Below, one piece after another: positions 16,545 to 24,693 of a stretch of 46,994 bases of DNA. Under the pieces are notes generated by a model. That model was not told the DNA's origin, searched no databases, and was given only the letters and a program-made list of their open reading frames with translations. The first letter of the stretch is position 1. Each line of letters starts with the position of its first letter. Made by a program: the position numbers and the translations under genes. Source of the stretch: Thaumasiovibrio occultus (GTDB taxonomy: Bacteria > Pseudomonadota > Gammaproteobacteria > Enterobacterales > Vibrionaceae); contig AP023053.1 in the NCBI GenBank assembly GCA_019703815.1, forward strand, positions 1 through 46,994. Direction: 5' to 3'.

Positions 16545-17603
16545 ATGAATACCCCTACCTCATTTTCCCTGCGTTGCACGGCGAAAGTGTTTGAAACGAC
16601 CGACGCGGTGACATTAACGCTGGAAGGCCATTGGCCACATCAGGCTAAGCCCGGTCAATACGTGATCTTAGGTGTTGATATCGACGGCGAGCGTTGCTAC
16701 CGCGCATACTCGCTTTGCGCGCCATCAGACGATAACCGCTTGCAAGTGACGATAAAGAAAGTGCCGCAAGGTAAAGTGTCGACCTATGTGGTGGATGTGT
16801 TGTCGGAAGGTGAAATGCTCGACGTCTCTGCGCCGATGGGTCAGTTTAACTGTGTCGATATTGCCCATCACTCACAGGTGCTGTTGCTCAGTGCAGGCAG
16901 CGGTGTAACACCATTAATGGCAATGGCGCGCCATTGGCAAACCATCGACAACCCGCCGCAGTTTCATTTTATCCATTGTGCGCCGAATGCTGAGGAGATG
17001 ATTTTCGCCCACGCGCTCACCACGCTTGCCGACAAGGGCCAAGCCAGCTTGGTGTACACCCGCGCTCATGCCGAAGAGAGTTCTCAACAGCCGCCTAAAC
17101 AAGACGCACCAACAAGCGTGCTTGCTGGGCGTTTAACTCAGGCACAATTACTAACGCTATGCCCAGATATCGCCCATCGCAGTGTGTTTATCTGTGGGCC
17201 GGAGGCGTTTATGGCTGACGCAACGCAGTGGGTGACCAACTTGGGCTGCACTTCGGTGTACCAAGAGCACTTTAGCGGCCCAGCGACATCCGAGTTGACT
17301 CCTGAGCTTGAGGTATTGGAAAGCGCGCAAAGTGACAGCGTGGTCAAGATCGCGGTGCCAAGCTTTGGCGTTGAGCAAGAAGTCGCCCAAGGCTCAGCCT
17401 TGATTGATGGGTTGGAAGCGGCGCAGTTGCCGGTGATTGCGGCGTGCCGAAGCGGGGTGTGTGGCTCGTGTAAATGTAAAGTCGAAAGTGGTGAGGTGAC
17501 GACCACCAGCCAAGAAACCCTGAGCGAAGAAGAGATAGCGGCAGGCTATGTGCTTGCGTGCTCAAGCCATATCGTATCGGATGTGGTGGTTTCGCTAGGG
17601 TGA
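16545..17603 (+). CDS. hcr: NADH oxidoreductase Hcr, redox partner of Hcp
   Basis: Hcr passes electrons from NADH through FAD and a [2Fe-2S] cluster to Hcp. The 352 residues (322 in E. coli) show an FAD domain with RAYSLCAPSD (RxYS motif), an NAD-binding part with SAGSGVTPLMAMARH and FICGPEAFM, and a C-terminal plant-type ferredoxin domain with Cys301-x4-Cys306-x2-Cys309 (CRSGVCGSC) and a later Cys in VLACSSH. The extra length lies mainly in the linker between reductase and ferredoxin parts (about residues 240-265). Co-transcription with hcp is indicated by orientation and spacing. Confidence 0.95.
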   Translation: MNTPTSFSLRCTAKVFETTDAVTLTLEGHWPHQAKPGQYVILGVDIDGERCYRAYSLCAPSDDNRLQVTIKKVPQGKVSTYVVDVLSEGEMLDVSAPMGQFNCVDIAHHSQVLLLSAGSGVTPLMAMARHWQTIDNPPQFHFIHCAPNAEEMIFAHALTTLADKGQASLVYTRAHAEESSQQPPKQDAPTSVLAGRLTQAQLLTLCPDIAHRSVFICGPEAFMADATQWVTNLGCTSVYQEHFSGPATSELTPELEVLESAQSDSVVKIAVPSFGVEQEVAQGSALIDGLEAAQLPVIAACRSGVCGSCKCKVESGEVTTTSQETLSEEEIAAGYVLACSSHIVSDVVVSLG

Positions 17604-17724
17604 GTGTGGCTGATCCTCGGCATGCGAAACGACTGCACTGAATGTCTTTGCCGTGATGTTTTTGAAGTTAACGCCTGTTAAGTGAATAACTTGGCGTAGT
17701 CAGTGACCGCTAACTTAGGCTGGC

Positions 17725-17768
17725 TGCGCAGATCTATATGTGCCTTTGTGAGCCGATAGATCTGCGCA
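17725..17768. repeat. 13-bp perfect inverted repeat between convergent genes
   Basis: TGCGCAGATCTAT (17725-17737) and ATAGATCTGCGCA (17756-17768) pair perfectly around an 18-nt loop. It sits between the convergent ends of hcr and the 17776-18219 gene and has no T-run on either strand. It may block 3' exonucleases or act as a protein-binding site. Confidence 0.75.
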
Positions 17769-17775
17769 CTCAAGA

Positions 17776-18219
17776 CTAGTGATTAGCAGGTGGTAGATCC
17801 GTTTGCGGCAGAGGGTTTTGGGATAGATCGGATTGCGGCAGATGGGTCATTTGGACGGGCTTACCCGCGCCAGCGCTGCTCGGCGCTGTTTGCTCTGCCG
17901 GGCGATTGAAGTGATCGAGCCCAATTCCGCCCAAGGTAAAGAGCAACAACCCTATTTGCCAGCGACAGAAAATCGCTTTCACCGAGCCCCAATTTCGCAT
18001 GCGCTTAAAGAACATGGCGATCAGCAAGTTGGGTAGGGGGATAACCGCCGAGCTAACCAAGCCAATCAGAAAGCCCAGTGCTAAATAGGGCGAGTCCCAG
18101 CTATTGGAACTTTCGTGAGCAAAGTAAAAAAACGCCGAGGCATTAGCACCCCACCAAAAGAGCACTTCCTTTCGGCTCGTCGTAGACTTCTTCATTTTAT
18201 TTTTCATTATGTTACGCAT
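17776..18219 (-). CDS. Small membrane protein with proline-rich tail, 147 aa
   Basis: I do not recognise a family. A basic N terminus (MRNIMKNKMKKSTTSRKE) is followed by three probable membrane segments (VLFWWGANASAFFYF; LALGFLIGLVSSAVIPLPNLLIAMFF; WQIGLLLFTLGGIGLDHF). A hydrophilic tail has repeats of an L-P-Q-(S/T)-D-L type (HLPQSDLSQNPLPQTDLPP). The start could also be at one of the two inner Met codons. The gene is single, on the minus strand, convergent with hcr. Confidence 0.7.
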   Translation of the reverse strand: MRNIMKNKMKKSTTSRKEVLFWWGANASAFFYFAHESSNSWDSPYLALGFLIGLVSSAVIPLPNLLIAMFFKRMRNWGSVKAIFCRWQIGLLLFTLGGIGLDHFNRPAEQTAPSSAGAGKPVQMTHLPQSDLSQNPLPQTDLPPANH

Positions 18220-18357
18220 TAATCCTGCGACTTTACCAAAGTGGCGGAGTGCCGACCAGTACAGCGATTTTATTTAACGCATTCGCATGATGGCTTGCGG
18301 CTGATATCACGAATGGATGGAGAGCGGTGAAAAGTGGCGTGGGAGTCGGTGGCAATA

Positions 18358-18383
18358 AACCTCTCGCCAGGGGGCGAGAGGTT
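18358..18383 (-). terminator. Probable terminator of yccF
   Basis: AACCTCTCGCC (18358-18368) pairs with GGCGAGAGGTT (18373-18383). On the minus strand it is followed by only a short TTTA, so termination may be partial. Confidence 0.6.
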
Positions 18384-18421
18384 CAATAGGTGTTTTGGAT
18401 CGCTGCTATTCTTGCGCGCTC

Positions 18422-18880
18422 TTATTCTTGACGCAGCTCGGCGACGGTTTGCTTAGCATTCGCCATTCGCGCGGCAGTCGCCACTTCTTTGCTGACGACC
18501 GTTTTGCCGATCGGTGCGATAGAGATCCCCGCCAGTTTCAAGTGCTGGATCCCAAACGGAATACCGATGATGGTGATAAAGCAAATAATCGCCGAGCTAA
18601 GGTGACCAATCGCAAGCCACAAACCCGCAAAAATGAACCAGATAATGTTACCGATAAGGCCTAAACCGCCAGTGCCGACATCGTCTTTTTGGCTGAGCTC
18701 ATTGCGCGCAATGGCTTCGCGGCCAAACGGGAAGAAGGAAAAGCCAGCCATCACGAAACAGGCGCGTCCCCACGGGATCCCCACAACGGTAACAAATGCG
18801 ATCAAGCCAAACAGGCTCCACATTAATCCCATGATGATGCCACCGAAAATAAACCAAATTAAGTTGCCTAGCGTTTTCAT
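18422..18880 (-). CDS. yccF: YccF family inner-membrane protein
   Basis: YccF (DUF307) proteins are small inner-membrane proteins of unknown function. The 152-residue protein has two repeats of the family signature: NLIWFIFGGIIMGLMW followed by TVVGIPWGRACFVMAGFSFFPFGR, and NIIWFIFAGLWLAIGH followed by TIIGIPFGIQHLKLAGISIAPIGK. Each repeat is a membrane hairpin with a G-I-P-(W/F)-G turn. E. coli YccF has 148 residues. AAGGAAG upstream of the ATG is a good ribosome site. Confidence 0.92.
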   Translation of the reverse strand: MKTLGNLIWFIFGGIIMGLMWSLFGLIAFVTVVGIPWGRACFVMAGFSFFPFGREAIARNELSQKDDVGTGGLGLIGNIIWFIFAGLWLAIGHLSSAIICFITIIGIPFGIQHLKLAGISIAPIGKTVVSKEVATAARMANAKQTVAELRQE

Positions 18881-19045
18881 ACATCTTCCTTATTGATTGA
18901 ATTGGCTTAAATTAAACCACCTTTTGGTATTGTGCCTGCTTAAACAGGCAGTTAGCGGGTGGAAAATTTGGCTCAAAACTTACTTCGATAAGGCTGAGAA
19001 AACCATTACAATGCGCCCGTTTTGGGTGTTATGTAGGCAAAATGG

Positions 19046-19732
19046 GTGAAACTGAGTAAAAGATTAGATCAAATCAAGTCATTGGTCGGCGATCGCTACG
19101 ATCATATTTGGGATTGTTGCTGTGATCATGGCTTGCTAGGCGCGGCCTTATTGCAGGAAAACCGCACCGTGCATTTTGTCGACATTGTGCCGAAACTGAT
19201 GGCGGAGCTAGAGCAAAAACTGTTGCGCTTTCATGGGGCTGAGAAGTGGCAAACCCACTGCCTTGATGTTGCTAAACTGCCGCTGGCAGAGTACGCAGGG
19301 CGACATTTGATCATTATTGCCGGTGTCGGTGGCGATTTGATGCAGCAGTTTATTGTTACGTTACAGGCGCAATACCGCCATCTCGCGCTGGATTTTTTAC
19401 TCTGTCCGGTACATCACCAGTTTGCCTTACGTCAGCAACTGGCGGAGCTTGATTTTGGTCTGCGTGATGAAGCCTTGGTTGAAGACAATCGCCGTTACTA
19501 TGAAGTGTTGTTGGTGGCCAATCAGCGCCAAGCGTTGGCGTCAGTGAGTGCGGTGGGCGACAAGATCTGGCAGCAAGTTGGCGCGCAGCAAGCGCAAATG
19601 GCGGCAGATTATCATCGTAAAACCGTGCAGCATTATCAGCGTATTCAACGTGGCAACACGGCGGATGTGCAGCACATTATTGATGCTTACCAGCGCCTTG
19701 AACACCAGCCTTGCTTTGAACTGAGCGAATAG
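19046..19732 (+). CDS. trmK: tRNA (adenine-22-N1)-methyltransferase, TrmK family
   Basis: TrmK-family enzymes methylate A22 of tRNA using S-adenosylmethionine. The 228-residue protein starts MKLSKRLDQIKSLV and has the binding motif DCCCDHGLLGAALL (motif I; the usual aspartate-containing GTDHG/CCDHG form), FVDIVPKLM (motif II) and IIIAGVGGDLM (catalytic region), typical of COG2384. A GTG start is forced: ATG codons just upstream (19031, 19042) run into stops in other frames. By chance or design, an RctB-like 12-mer (14 of 15) lies at 19307-19321. The protein family is common in Firmicutes and also occurs in vibrios. Confidence 0.88.
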   Translation: MKLSKRLDQIKSLVGDRYDHIWDCCCDHGLLGAALLQENRTVHFVDIVPKLMAELEQKLLRFHGAEKWQTHCLDVAKLPLAEYAGRHLIIIAGVGGDLMQQFIVTLQAQYRHLALDFLLCPVHHQFALRQQLAELDFGLRDEALVEDNRRYYEVLLVANQRQALASVSAVGDKIWQQVGAQQAQMAADYHRKTVQHYQRIQRGNTADVQHIIDAYQRLEHQPCFELSE

Positions 19733-19764
19733 AGCCTCGCATTTGAGGCTCATTGTCGAGGCTC
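19732..19764. repeat. Alternative hairpin between convergent genes
   Basis: GAGCCTC (19732-19738) can pair with either of two GAGGCTC copies (19745-19751 and 19758-19764). No T-run follows, so it is a weak bidirectional end structure at most. Confidence 0.4.
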
Positions 19765-19766
19765 GC

Positions 19767-21038
19767 TTATTCGCCCTCTGATTGCCGTTGTTGGAGTCGT
19801 TCTTGGCTTAGGGGATTTGGATTGTCGAGCATCAATGTCACGCTATCCGGGTAGCTTGGCAAGGTGTCGAGATGGGGGTAGATGGCCTGTGCGTTGGCTA
19901 AGGCTTGCTCGTAAAGTGATTTATTCTCAAGAGGTTCGGTACAGATCTGTTGGTAGATTTCAATATCGAGGCCTTTGGGAGCCTGAACATCTTGGCGGCA
20001 TACGGCGCGAAGGTAGGCCAGCTCCATATCAATTGCAGTTTGTGCATTGACCCGAGCATGGGCAGCTTCGTTGCGCGCGCGAGTTAGCGCGGCATCAATG
20101 GGTGACCAGTATTCGTCAGGTACGTTGACCACCTCGCTACTGTTGTCGGAGAGTAAGGTATGTTCAATGACACCGCCGCGCATGGTGTTACGCACAACCC
20201 CTCCGGTTTGAAAGGACTGATTGGTCACTGCGGTTTCTGAAATCAGATCGTTCTCCGGTTCATTAAAGTGAATTTGGATGTAATACATCTGCTCGCCGAA
20301 CGATACCTTGCTGAACTGTCGGATACCAAACGGGCTCGACTCTACCGTATAGGACGTGTTAGCAAAGAGGCCTGCGTGGGTTTCTTGATGGTACTCTCCG
20401 CCAATCCTTCCCCTAATTTCACGTGTACCGCTAAACGCTTGATCTTCGAATCCCATGAGTTTTCCCCGTTGCGTGAAGCCCATTTCGAAATCGTGAAAAA
20501 CCACGGGCCTTGGCGGATTAGCCGGCAGATCGTGAATAGTGATTTCTTCCAAATGAGAGTAATCAGACAAGACGATGTCGCGTCCTAAGCCATGGGCATA
20601 GCCGTCTTTACATTCGCCATCCCAATACGCACGCGCATTTGGCTCTTGCAAAAAACGGAGGTTCATCGGCAGTAAACAGGGCTCGGTTTTATTGGCGGGT
20701 TGTAGCCAACTTAGCGCAGGGGGTTCCGTTTGATCATTCAGTTGCTGGCGTAATTCGGTTTCAAACGCGCGGGCTTGCTCAAGTGTAATGGTTGGATAGT
20801 CGTTGCTCGTTTTGGCTCTTTGATCTTCTGAACGTGTTTCTGTTGTTTCTATTTCAGAGCCGGGAACGGAGTTCACCGCTTCGGGCTCTTGCGATGCGGA
20901 CGACGGTGACGTCTGCGCGCTTATCGATTGGGTGTTGTTGTATTCGGTGCTCAGCGAGGGGGCCGTGCTCGTTGGATTTTGACACGCTGTCAGCATAAGT
21001 GCTGCGGCGACAGCCGAAAAGGCAAAACGTGTTTTCAT
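19767..21038 (-). CDS. Lipoprotein with MORN-like motif, paralogue A
   Basis: A 423-residue predicted lipoprotein with lipobox LTAC (Cys19). A low-complexity Ser/Thr/Gln/Glu linker (about 20-75) leads to a conserved body: TLEQARAFETELRQQ, LSWLQPANKTEPCLLPM, then YWDGECKDGYAHGLGRD, which resembles a MORN repeat (WxGxxxxGxxHGxG). It is a paralogue of the next upstream gene (21197-22474): both share this core, the helical segment with AHARVNAQTAIDMELAYL, two Cys residues in the C-terminal half (AVCRQDV, QQICTEPL) and the ending ...VMLDNPNPLSQ. Function unknown; a periplasmic-side outer-membrane anchor is likely. Confidence 0.88.
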   Translation of the reverse strand: MKTRFAFSAVAAALMLTACQNPTSTAPSLSTEYNNTQSISAQTSPSSASQEPEAVNSVPGSEIETTETRSEDQRAKTSNDYPTITLEQARAFETELRQQLNDQTEPPALSWLQPANKTEPCLLPMNLRFLQEPNARAYWDGECKDGYAHGLGRDIVLSDYSHLEEITIHDLPANPPRPVVFHDFEMGFTQRGKLMGFEDQAFSGTREIRGRIGGEYHQETHAGLFANTSYTVESSPFGIRQFSKVSFGEQMYYIQIHFNEPENDLISETAVTNQSFQTGGVVRNTMRGGVIEHTLLSDNSSEVVNVPDEYWSPIDAALTRARNEAAHARVNAQTAIDMELAYLRAVCRQDVQAPKGLDIEIYQQICTEPLENKSLYEQALANAQAIYPHLDTLPSYPDSVTLMLDNPNPLSQERLQQRQSEGE

Positions 21039-21196
21039 TTCTTTAAACCATAGTGAGGTGAAGGCACCATTGCCAACAAGGCGCAGGATGCCAGAACAAG
21101 ATCTAGCGCAGCGAGTCGCTGCGCTTTGGTGATAGAAAATCAGTGCTTAGCGAGCAGATGCATTGAATAAGCGCATCTGCTGCGCAAGTACAAACA

Positions 21197-22474
21197 TTAC
21201 TCGGTGAGCGACTGCATACGCTGTTTGATGTCTGTCACCAGTGATTGGCTGATCTCATTAGGGTTGTCCAGCATCACGCTAAAGTTGTTATCGAACTGCG
21301 GCACGGTTGTGTAAGCGGGATCGAACTGCTCAGCGTGGGCAATGGCGTTTAAGTACTCATCGGCATGATTGAGCGGCCAGACGCAGGCTTTTTGGTAGGT
21401 TTCAATATCGAGGCCAGTGGGTGGCTCGACCCCAACGCGACACACGTTCTTCAGGTACGCTTGCTCCAACTCAATCGCGGCTTGTTCGTAGACGCGGGCT
21501 TGCTCTGCCTCTATTACAGCCTGCGCAAACGCCTCATCAATCAAATCCCAGTAGCCCTCAGGCACTTCGACGATGTATCGGTTGCCATCCTCCGTCATCA
21601 ACTCATTTTGCACGTTGCCATTTCTCATAAAGAAACGCATTAATCCTTGTTCGAAAACGTCATCGGGTGCGGTGGGATCGTACATGTAGGTTTTTGCGTT
21701 GCAGCAGTGCTCTGGGTCGAAATATTGCGCGTGACTGTAGCTCACGACGTCATCGATAGTGACGCGTGAGTACTGGCGAGAGCTGAACGGGCGTTTTTCG
21801 ACAAACAGGCTTTCATCATCAAATTTACCCGTGATTAAGTACATCCACATTCGATCATCGGAGAAGCCGAAGCGCTCACTGCGGCCGTAAAAAGCGCCAT
21901 TGTTATCGGAGATATCTACACCGTGCTCAGAGTAGCCCGTAGTGAAGTTTTTAAAGCTATTAAGGCGCGGCTGATCGACAGAGAGATCATGTACCGTGAT
22001 CTCTTCCATATGGGTTTCATCAGAGATCGCGATATCGCGGCCCAAGCCGTGGGCGTAACCCTCTTTACATTCGCCGTCCCAAAAGGCTCTTGCATTTGGC
22101 TCTGCCATAAAGCTTTTGCTCATTGGAAGCAAGCATGGCTCTTCTTTGTTCGCTGGCTGCATCCAACTTAAGTTGGATGGTGAGTCTTCTGCGGGTTTGC
22201 TAAACATGCGCTGTTCGAACGCGCGTGCTTGCGCCATGGTCAGTTCTTGATGATTATGCGCGGTAAATTCCACTGGCGGAAACGCGGTCGCGGCTTGACG
22301 TAATCGCTCCATGAAAAGCGGCTGGCGGTCAGCGAGTGCGGCGAGGGCTTCTGGCGCGAGCGCTGCGTTTGTGACGCGGTTTTCTGTCGGCGCTTGCTCT
22401 GCAGTGGTTTGAGTTGTTGTTTGACAGCCGACAAGCAGCAAGGCGATGGCCGATAGCGCTAATTGAGTTTTCAT
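21197..22474 (-). CDS. Lipoprotein with MORN-like motif, paralogue B
   Basis: The start at 22474 is chosen because translation then begins with a lipoprotein signal (MKTQLALSAIALLLVGC, lipobox LVGC, Cys17); the longer frame to 22636 adds 54 residues without such a signal. The 425-residue protein parallels its downstream paralogue: LSWMQPANKEEPCLLPM, FWDGECKEGYAHGLGRDI, EEITVHDLS, EQAYLKNVCRVGVEPPTGLDIETYQKAC, and VMLDNPNEISQ near the end. The middle part has diverged (two extra Cys in EHCCNAKTY). Tandem duplication is the evident origin; the two genes are separated by 158 bp. Confidence 0.88.
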   Translation of the reverse strand: MKTQLALSAIALLLVGCQTTTQTTAEQAPTENRVTNAALAPEALAALADRQPLFMERLRQAATAFPPVEFTAHNHQELTMAQARAFEQRMFSKPAEDSPSNLSWMQPANKEEPCLLPMSKSFMAEPNARAFWDGECKEGYAHGLGRDIAISDETHMEEITVHDLSVDQPRLNSFKNFTTGYSEHGVDISDNNGAFYGRSERFGFSDDRMWMYLITGKFDDESLFVEKRPFSSRQYSRVTIDDVVSYSHAQYFDPEHCCNAKTYMYDPTAPDDVFEQGLMRFFMRNGNVQNELMTEDGNRYIVEVPEGYWDLIDEAFAQAVIEAEQARVYEQAAIELEQAYLKNVCRVGVEPPTGLDIETYQKACVWPLNHADEYLNAIAHAEQFDPAYTTVPQFDNNFSVMLDNPNEISQSLVTDIKQRMQSLTE

Positions 22475-22717
22475 ATTCTCTGGACCGTAATAATTGAAAT
22501 AAAAAATCCCGATCTGAGCATCGATGGGGTTGCAGTTTTGAGGTGCAAATCCGTGTTGTTTTCTACCTAGCCAGATGCGTTGAAATCGACGGGATAACGG
22601 TGAGAAATTGTACGGCAAGTTAGCGAATGTCAGCACCGTAGGTTGACGGATTACATGGTTTTCGCGCCGTAAACGCGAGGCTTTTCCCAGCCTGTATGGA
22701 TGTGCTGTGGTTGTTGC

Positions 22718-22924
22718 TTAACGGGTTTGCGAGCAGGCGAGTTGGTCGTATTCATCAAAAACCACTTCAGCGCATGCATAAGGAGGGCCGTTTAGCCATG
22801 AGGGATCCGCGCGGTGATCGCTGATACAAATAGCGGTAATGACGCGCGAACCGATATCGGTGCAGCGCCACTCTTTGTCGCCACACCAAAAGTGCAGACC
22901 AATAGCAAACTCGGCGATATCCAT
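22718..22924 (-). CDS. Small conserved-type protein, 68 aa
   Basis: A short soluble protein with segment HFWCGDKEWRCTDIGSRVITAI followed by GPPYACAEVVFDEYD. It has a good ribosome site (GAGGAG about 9 nt before ATG). The layout suggests a compact beta-rich domain with three Cys. I recall similar short proteins in other Gammaproteobacteria without assigned function. It precedes no obvious partner. Confidence 0.7.
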   Translation of the reverse strand: MDIAEFAIGLHFWCGDKEWRCTDIGSRVITAICISDHRADPSWLNGPPYACAEVVFDEYDQLACSQTR

Positions 22925-22949
22925 AACTAGGCTCCTCGCGAAAATCCGT

Positions 22950-23291
22950 TTAATTGGCGCTGAAATACTGCGCTAGTGGGATGAAAATGACCAACAACAT
23001 TGGCAGCAAACCTGCCAGCAACGTCGCGCTGATGTAGTGCAGAATCGCACGCAAAAAGGTGTAGGTATCTTGGCTCAGCTTATTGATGCCGAGTAAGATC
23101 AGCAGAAAATAGATCACGGTGGCGAGATAGAACTTCAACGTATCAAGGCCAGTCCAAATCATCGGCTCAGGAGTGTCATAAATTACCGTGCCCAATATGG
23201 CGTTATTGTCTGAAAAGAGAAGGCTTAGCCCGATAGGATTAAGCAGGGCGAGGGTGATTAACCACGGAATGTTTTTACGCCAGGGTGTCAT
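22950..23291 (-). CDS. Small integral membrane protein, 113 aa
   Basis: Three membrane segments are visible: IPWLITLALLNPIGLSLLF (about 9-27), FYLATVIYFLLILLGI (about 54-69) and YISATLLAGLLPMLLVIFIPLAQ (about 87-109). The ribosome site AAGGAA lies 6 nt before the ATG. It lies 25 nt upstream of the 68-aa gene on the same strand, so the two are probably co-transcribed. No family recognised. Confidence 0.75.
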   Translation of the reverse strand: MTPWRKNIPWLITLALLNPIGLSLLFSDNNAILGTVIYDTPEPMIWTGLDTLKFYLATVIYFLLILLGINKLSQDTYTFLRAILHYISATLLAGLLPMLLVIFIPLAQYFSAN

Positions 23292-23362
23292 GGGCTTCCT
23301 TGCTGATGTTCTCGTTGTCAGTTGATGAGCAGTGCGTCCTGCACTGCGCTTTTGATAGAGCT

Positions 23363-23385
23363 AAGGAGCGATTTTCTCGCTCCTT
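23363..23385. terminator. Hairpin between lacA-like gene and the 113-aa gene
   Basis: AAGGAGCGA (23363-23371) and TCGCTCCTT (23377-23385) form a perfect 9-bp stem with a 5-nt loop. It is followed by TT only on the plus strand, so it is a weak terminator, probably of the minus-strand lacA-like gene ending at 23451. Confidence 0.45.
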
Positions 23386-23450
23386 TTCAGTCTATTTCTC
23401 TTACTTCAAGTATTGGCGCTTGCGAAGAGCGACCAATGCGGCACTAATCG

Positions 23451-24059
23451 TTATTTTACTGCGGCATCAAAACGCTGGTTCTTGTAGTAGAACTCGCGGT
23501 CGTGCTTGCCGATCTCTCGCAGCACGCGACACGGGTTACCGACCGCCACGACATTGGCGGGGATATCTTTGGTCACGATGCTACCCGCGCCAATCACCGT
23601 ATTGTCACCGATAGTCACGCCCGGCAGCACGACCGAGTTTGCCCCAATCCAGACATTATTGCCAATGTTGATCGGGATGTTGAACTGCGCAACCTTGCGA
23701 CGGTAGTCGGGGTCGACCGGGTGTCCTGCCGTCGCCAACGTAACGTTGGGGCCAATCATCACATAGTCGCCGATATAAATATGGGTATCGTCGACCAAGG
23801 TCAGATTAAAGTTGGCGTAAAAATAATCACCAATATGGGTGTGTCGGCCCCAGTTTGCTTGCAGTGGCGGCTCGACGTAACAATATTTTCCCACGCTGGC
23901 GAACAAGGTCTTCATCAGCTCTTGGCGCTTTTCCCCTTCCGATGGGCGCGTGTGGTTGAAGTCATACAACACTTCTAAGCACTGTTGTTGCTCGTTGATC
24001 AGGCTCTCATCACTGCAGTAGTAGACCTGCTGGCTGTGCATTCTCTCTTTGGTATTCAT
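23451..24059 (-). CDS. lacA: Galactoside/maltose O-acetyltransferase (LacA/Maa family)
   Basis: A left-handed beta-helix acetyltransferase using acetyl-CoA. The 202 residues align along the whole length with E. coli LacA (203): FNHTRPSEGEKRQELMKTLFASVG, VEPPLQANWG, NFYANFNLT-type YANFNLTLVDD, APNVTL-type GPNVTLATAGHPV with catalytic His113, IGNNVWIGANSVVLPGVTIGDNTVIGAGSIVTKDIPANVVAVGNPCRVLREI. Five or more hexapeptide turns are visible. The start MNTKERM aligns with the TERIRAG region of LacA. No lac permease or beta-galactosidase lies nearby, so the physiological acceptor is unknown. Confidence 0.9.
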   Translation of the reverse strand: MNTKERMHSQQVYYCSDESLINEQQQCLEVLYDFNHTRPSEGEKRQELMKTLFASVGKYCYVEPPLQANWGRHTHIGDYFYANFNLTLVDDTHIYIGDYVMIGPNVTLATAGHPVDPDYRRKVAQFNIPINIGNNVWIGANSVVLPGVTIGDNTVIGAGSIVTKDIPANVVAVGNPCRVLREIGKHDREFYYKNQRFDAAVK

Positions 24060-24290
24060 TGGGCATTGTCGGCGTTATAAAAGATGCGATGACCTTAGCG
24101 TTTGGGCGGGCATCTTGTCTGTGATAGGGGTAACTCAAAACCGATCTCACCGATGGCGAGAAACGCAAAGCAAGAGGCGCGTCGAAAATTGAGTGTTCAC
24201 TCACCCCATGCGGTTTGCAAAGCGCTACAGTGCGATGTGAGCAGTAAGCCACTATAGAAAACGTACCAACGTCGGTGGCAGCGTTAGAGA

Positions 24291-24314
24291 TATACCCAAG
24301 TGACTTCAAGATGC
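24291..24314 (+). repeat. Solo arm of the TATACCC repeat family
   Basis: A 24-bp copy beginning TATACCCAAGTGACTTCAAG and ending ATGC matches the terminal repeats of the element at 26616-26881 with one or two differences. It abuts the start of the next gene and no partner arm is near, so it looks like a remnant. Confidence 0.75.
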
Positions 24315-24323
24315 GGGATTTTT

Positions 24324-24629
24324 ATGGACGAAAGGTTGGCAGAAGACTTGGATTCGATCTTCACCACATGGGTAGGTGACGCCGAAACGGTATTGGGTAA
24401 TTTAGCCCAGTTGGCCGACTTGCCGTTTTTGGTCGGGGATTTTTCGGCTTTTGAAGATCGCTTTGTTGATTCAGGCGAGCCTGAGGCGGACTACATCATT
24501 CATAACGACAACCTCACCGTTACGGTGCATTTAGAGCAATATGAAGGCTATTTTTCGCTTTCGCTGGTGGGCAAGGGAGCATGTTTCGAGGCCGCGAGAG
24601 CGTATTTATCGCGCCAAGGCGAGATTTAG
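24324..24629 (+). CDS. Small acidic hypothetical protein, 101 aa
   Basis: Starting at ATG 24324 (MDERLAEDLDSIFTTWV) gives 101 residues; an upstream in-frame GTG at 24300 lies inside the mobile repeat and is rejected. The protein is acidic (many Asp/Glu), without membrane segments, ending LSRQGEI. The repeat arm immediately upstream (24291-24314) may have replaced the native promoter or leader; no good ribosome site is visible. Family not recognised. It precedes hscC by 64 bp in the same direction. Confidence 0.6.
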   Translation: MDERLAEDLDSIFTTWVGDAETVLGNLAQLADLPFLVGDFSAFEDRFVDSGEPEADYIIHNDNLTVTVHLEQYEGYFSLSLVGKGACFEAARAYLSRQGEI

Positions 24630-24693
24630 CCGATAAGTGTGCGAAAGGCGCACGGCTTAGTATCGTCATCGTTTTTATAGAAAGGTAACGCGT

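Noticed and set aside
19307-19321. RctB-like 12-mer (14 of 15) inside trmK
   Set aside because: Single copy in a conserved coding segment (LIIIAGVGG), 18 kb from the origin; probably chance.
22475-22636. 54-codon extension of lipoprotein paralogue B
   Set aside because: It removes the lipoprotein signal; the paralogue begins with the same MKT-type signal peptide.
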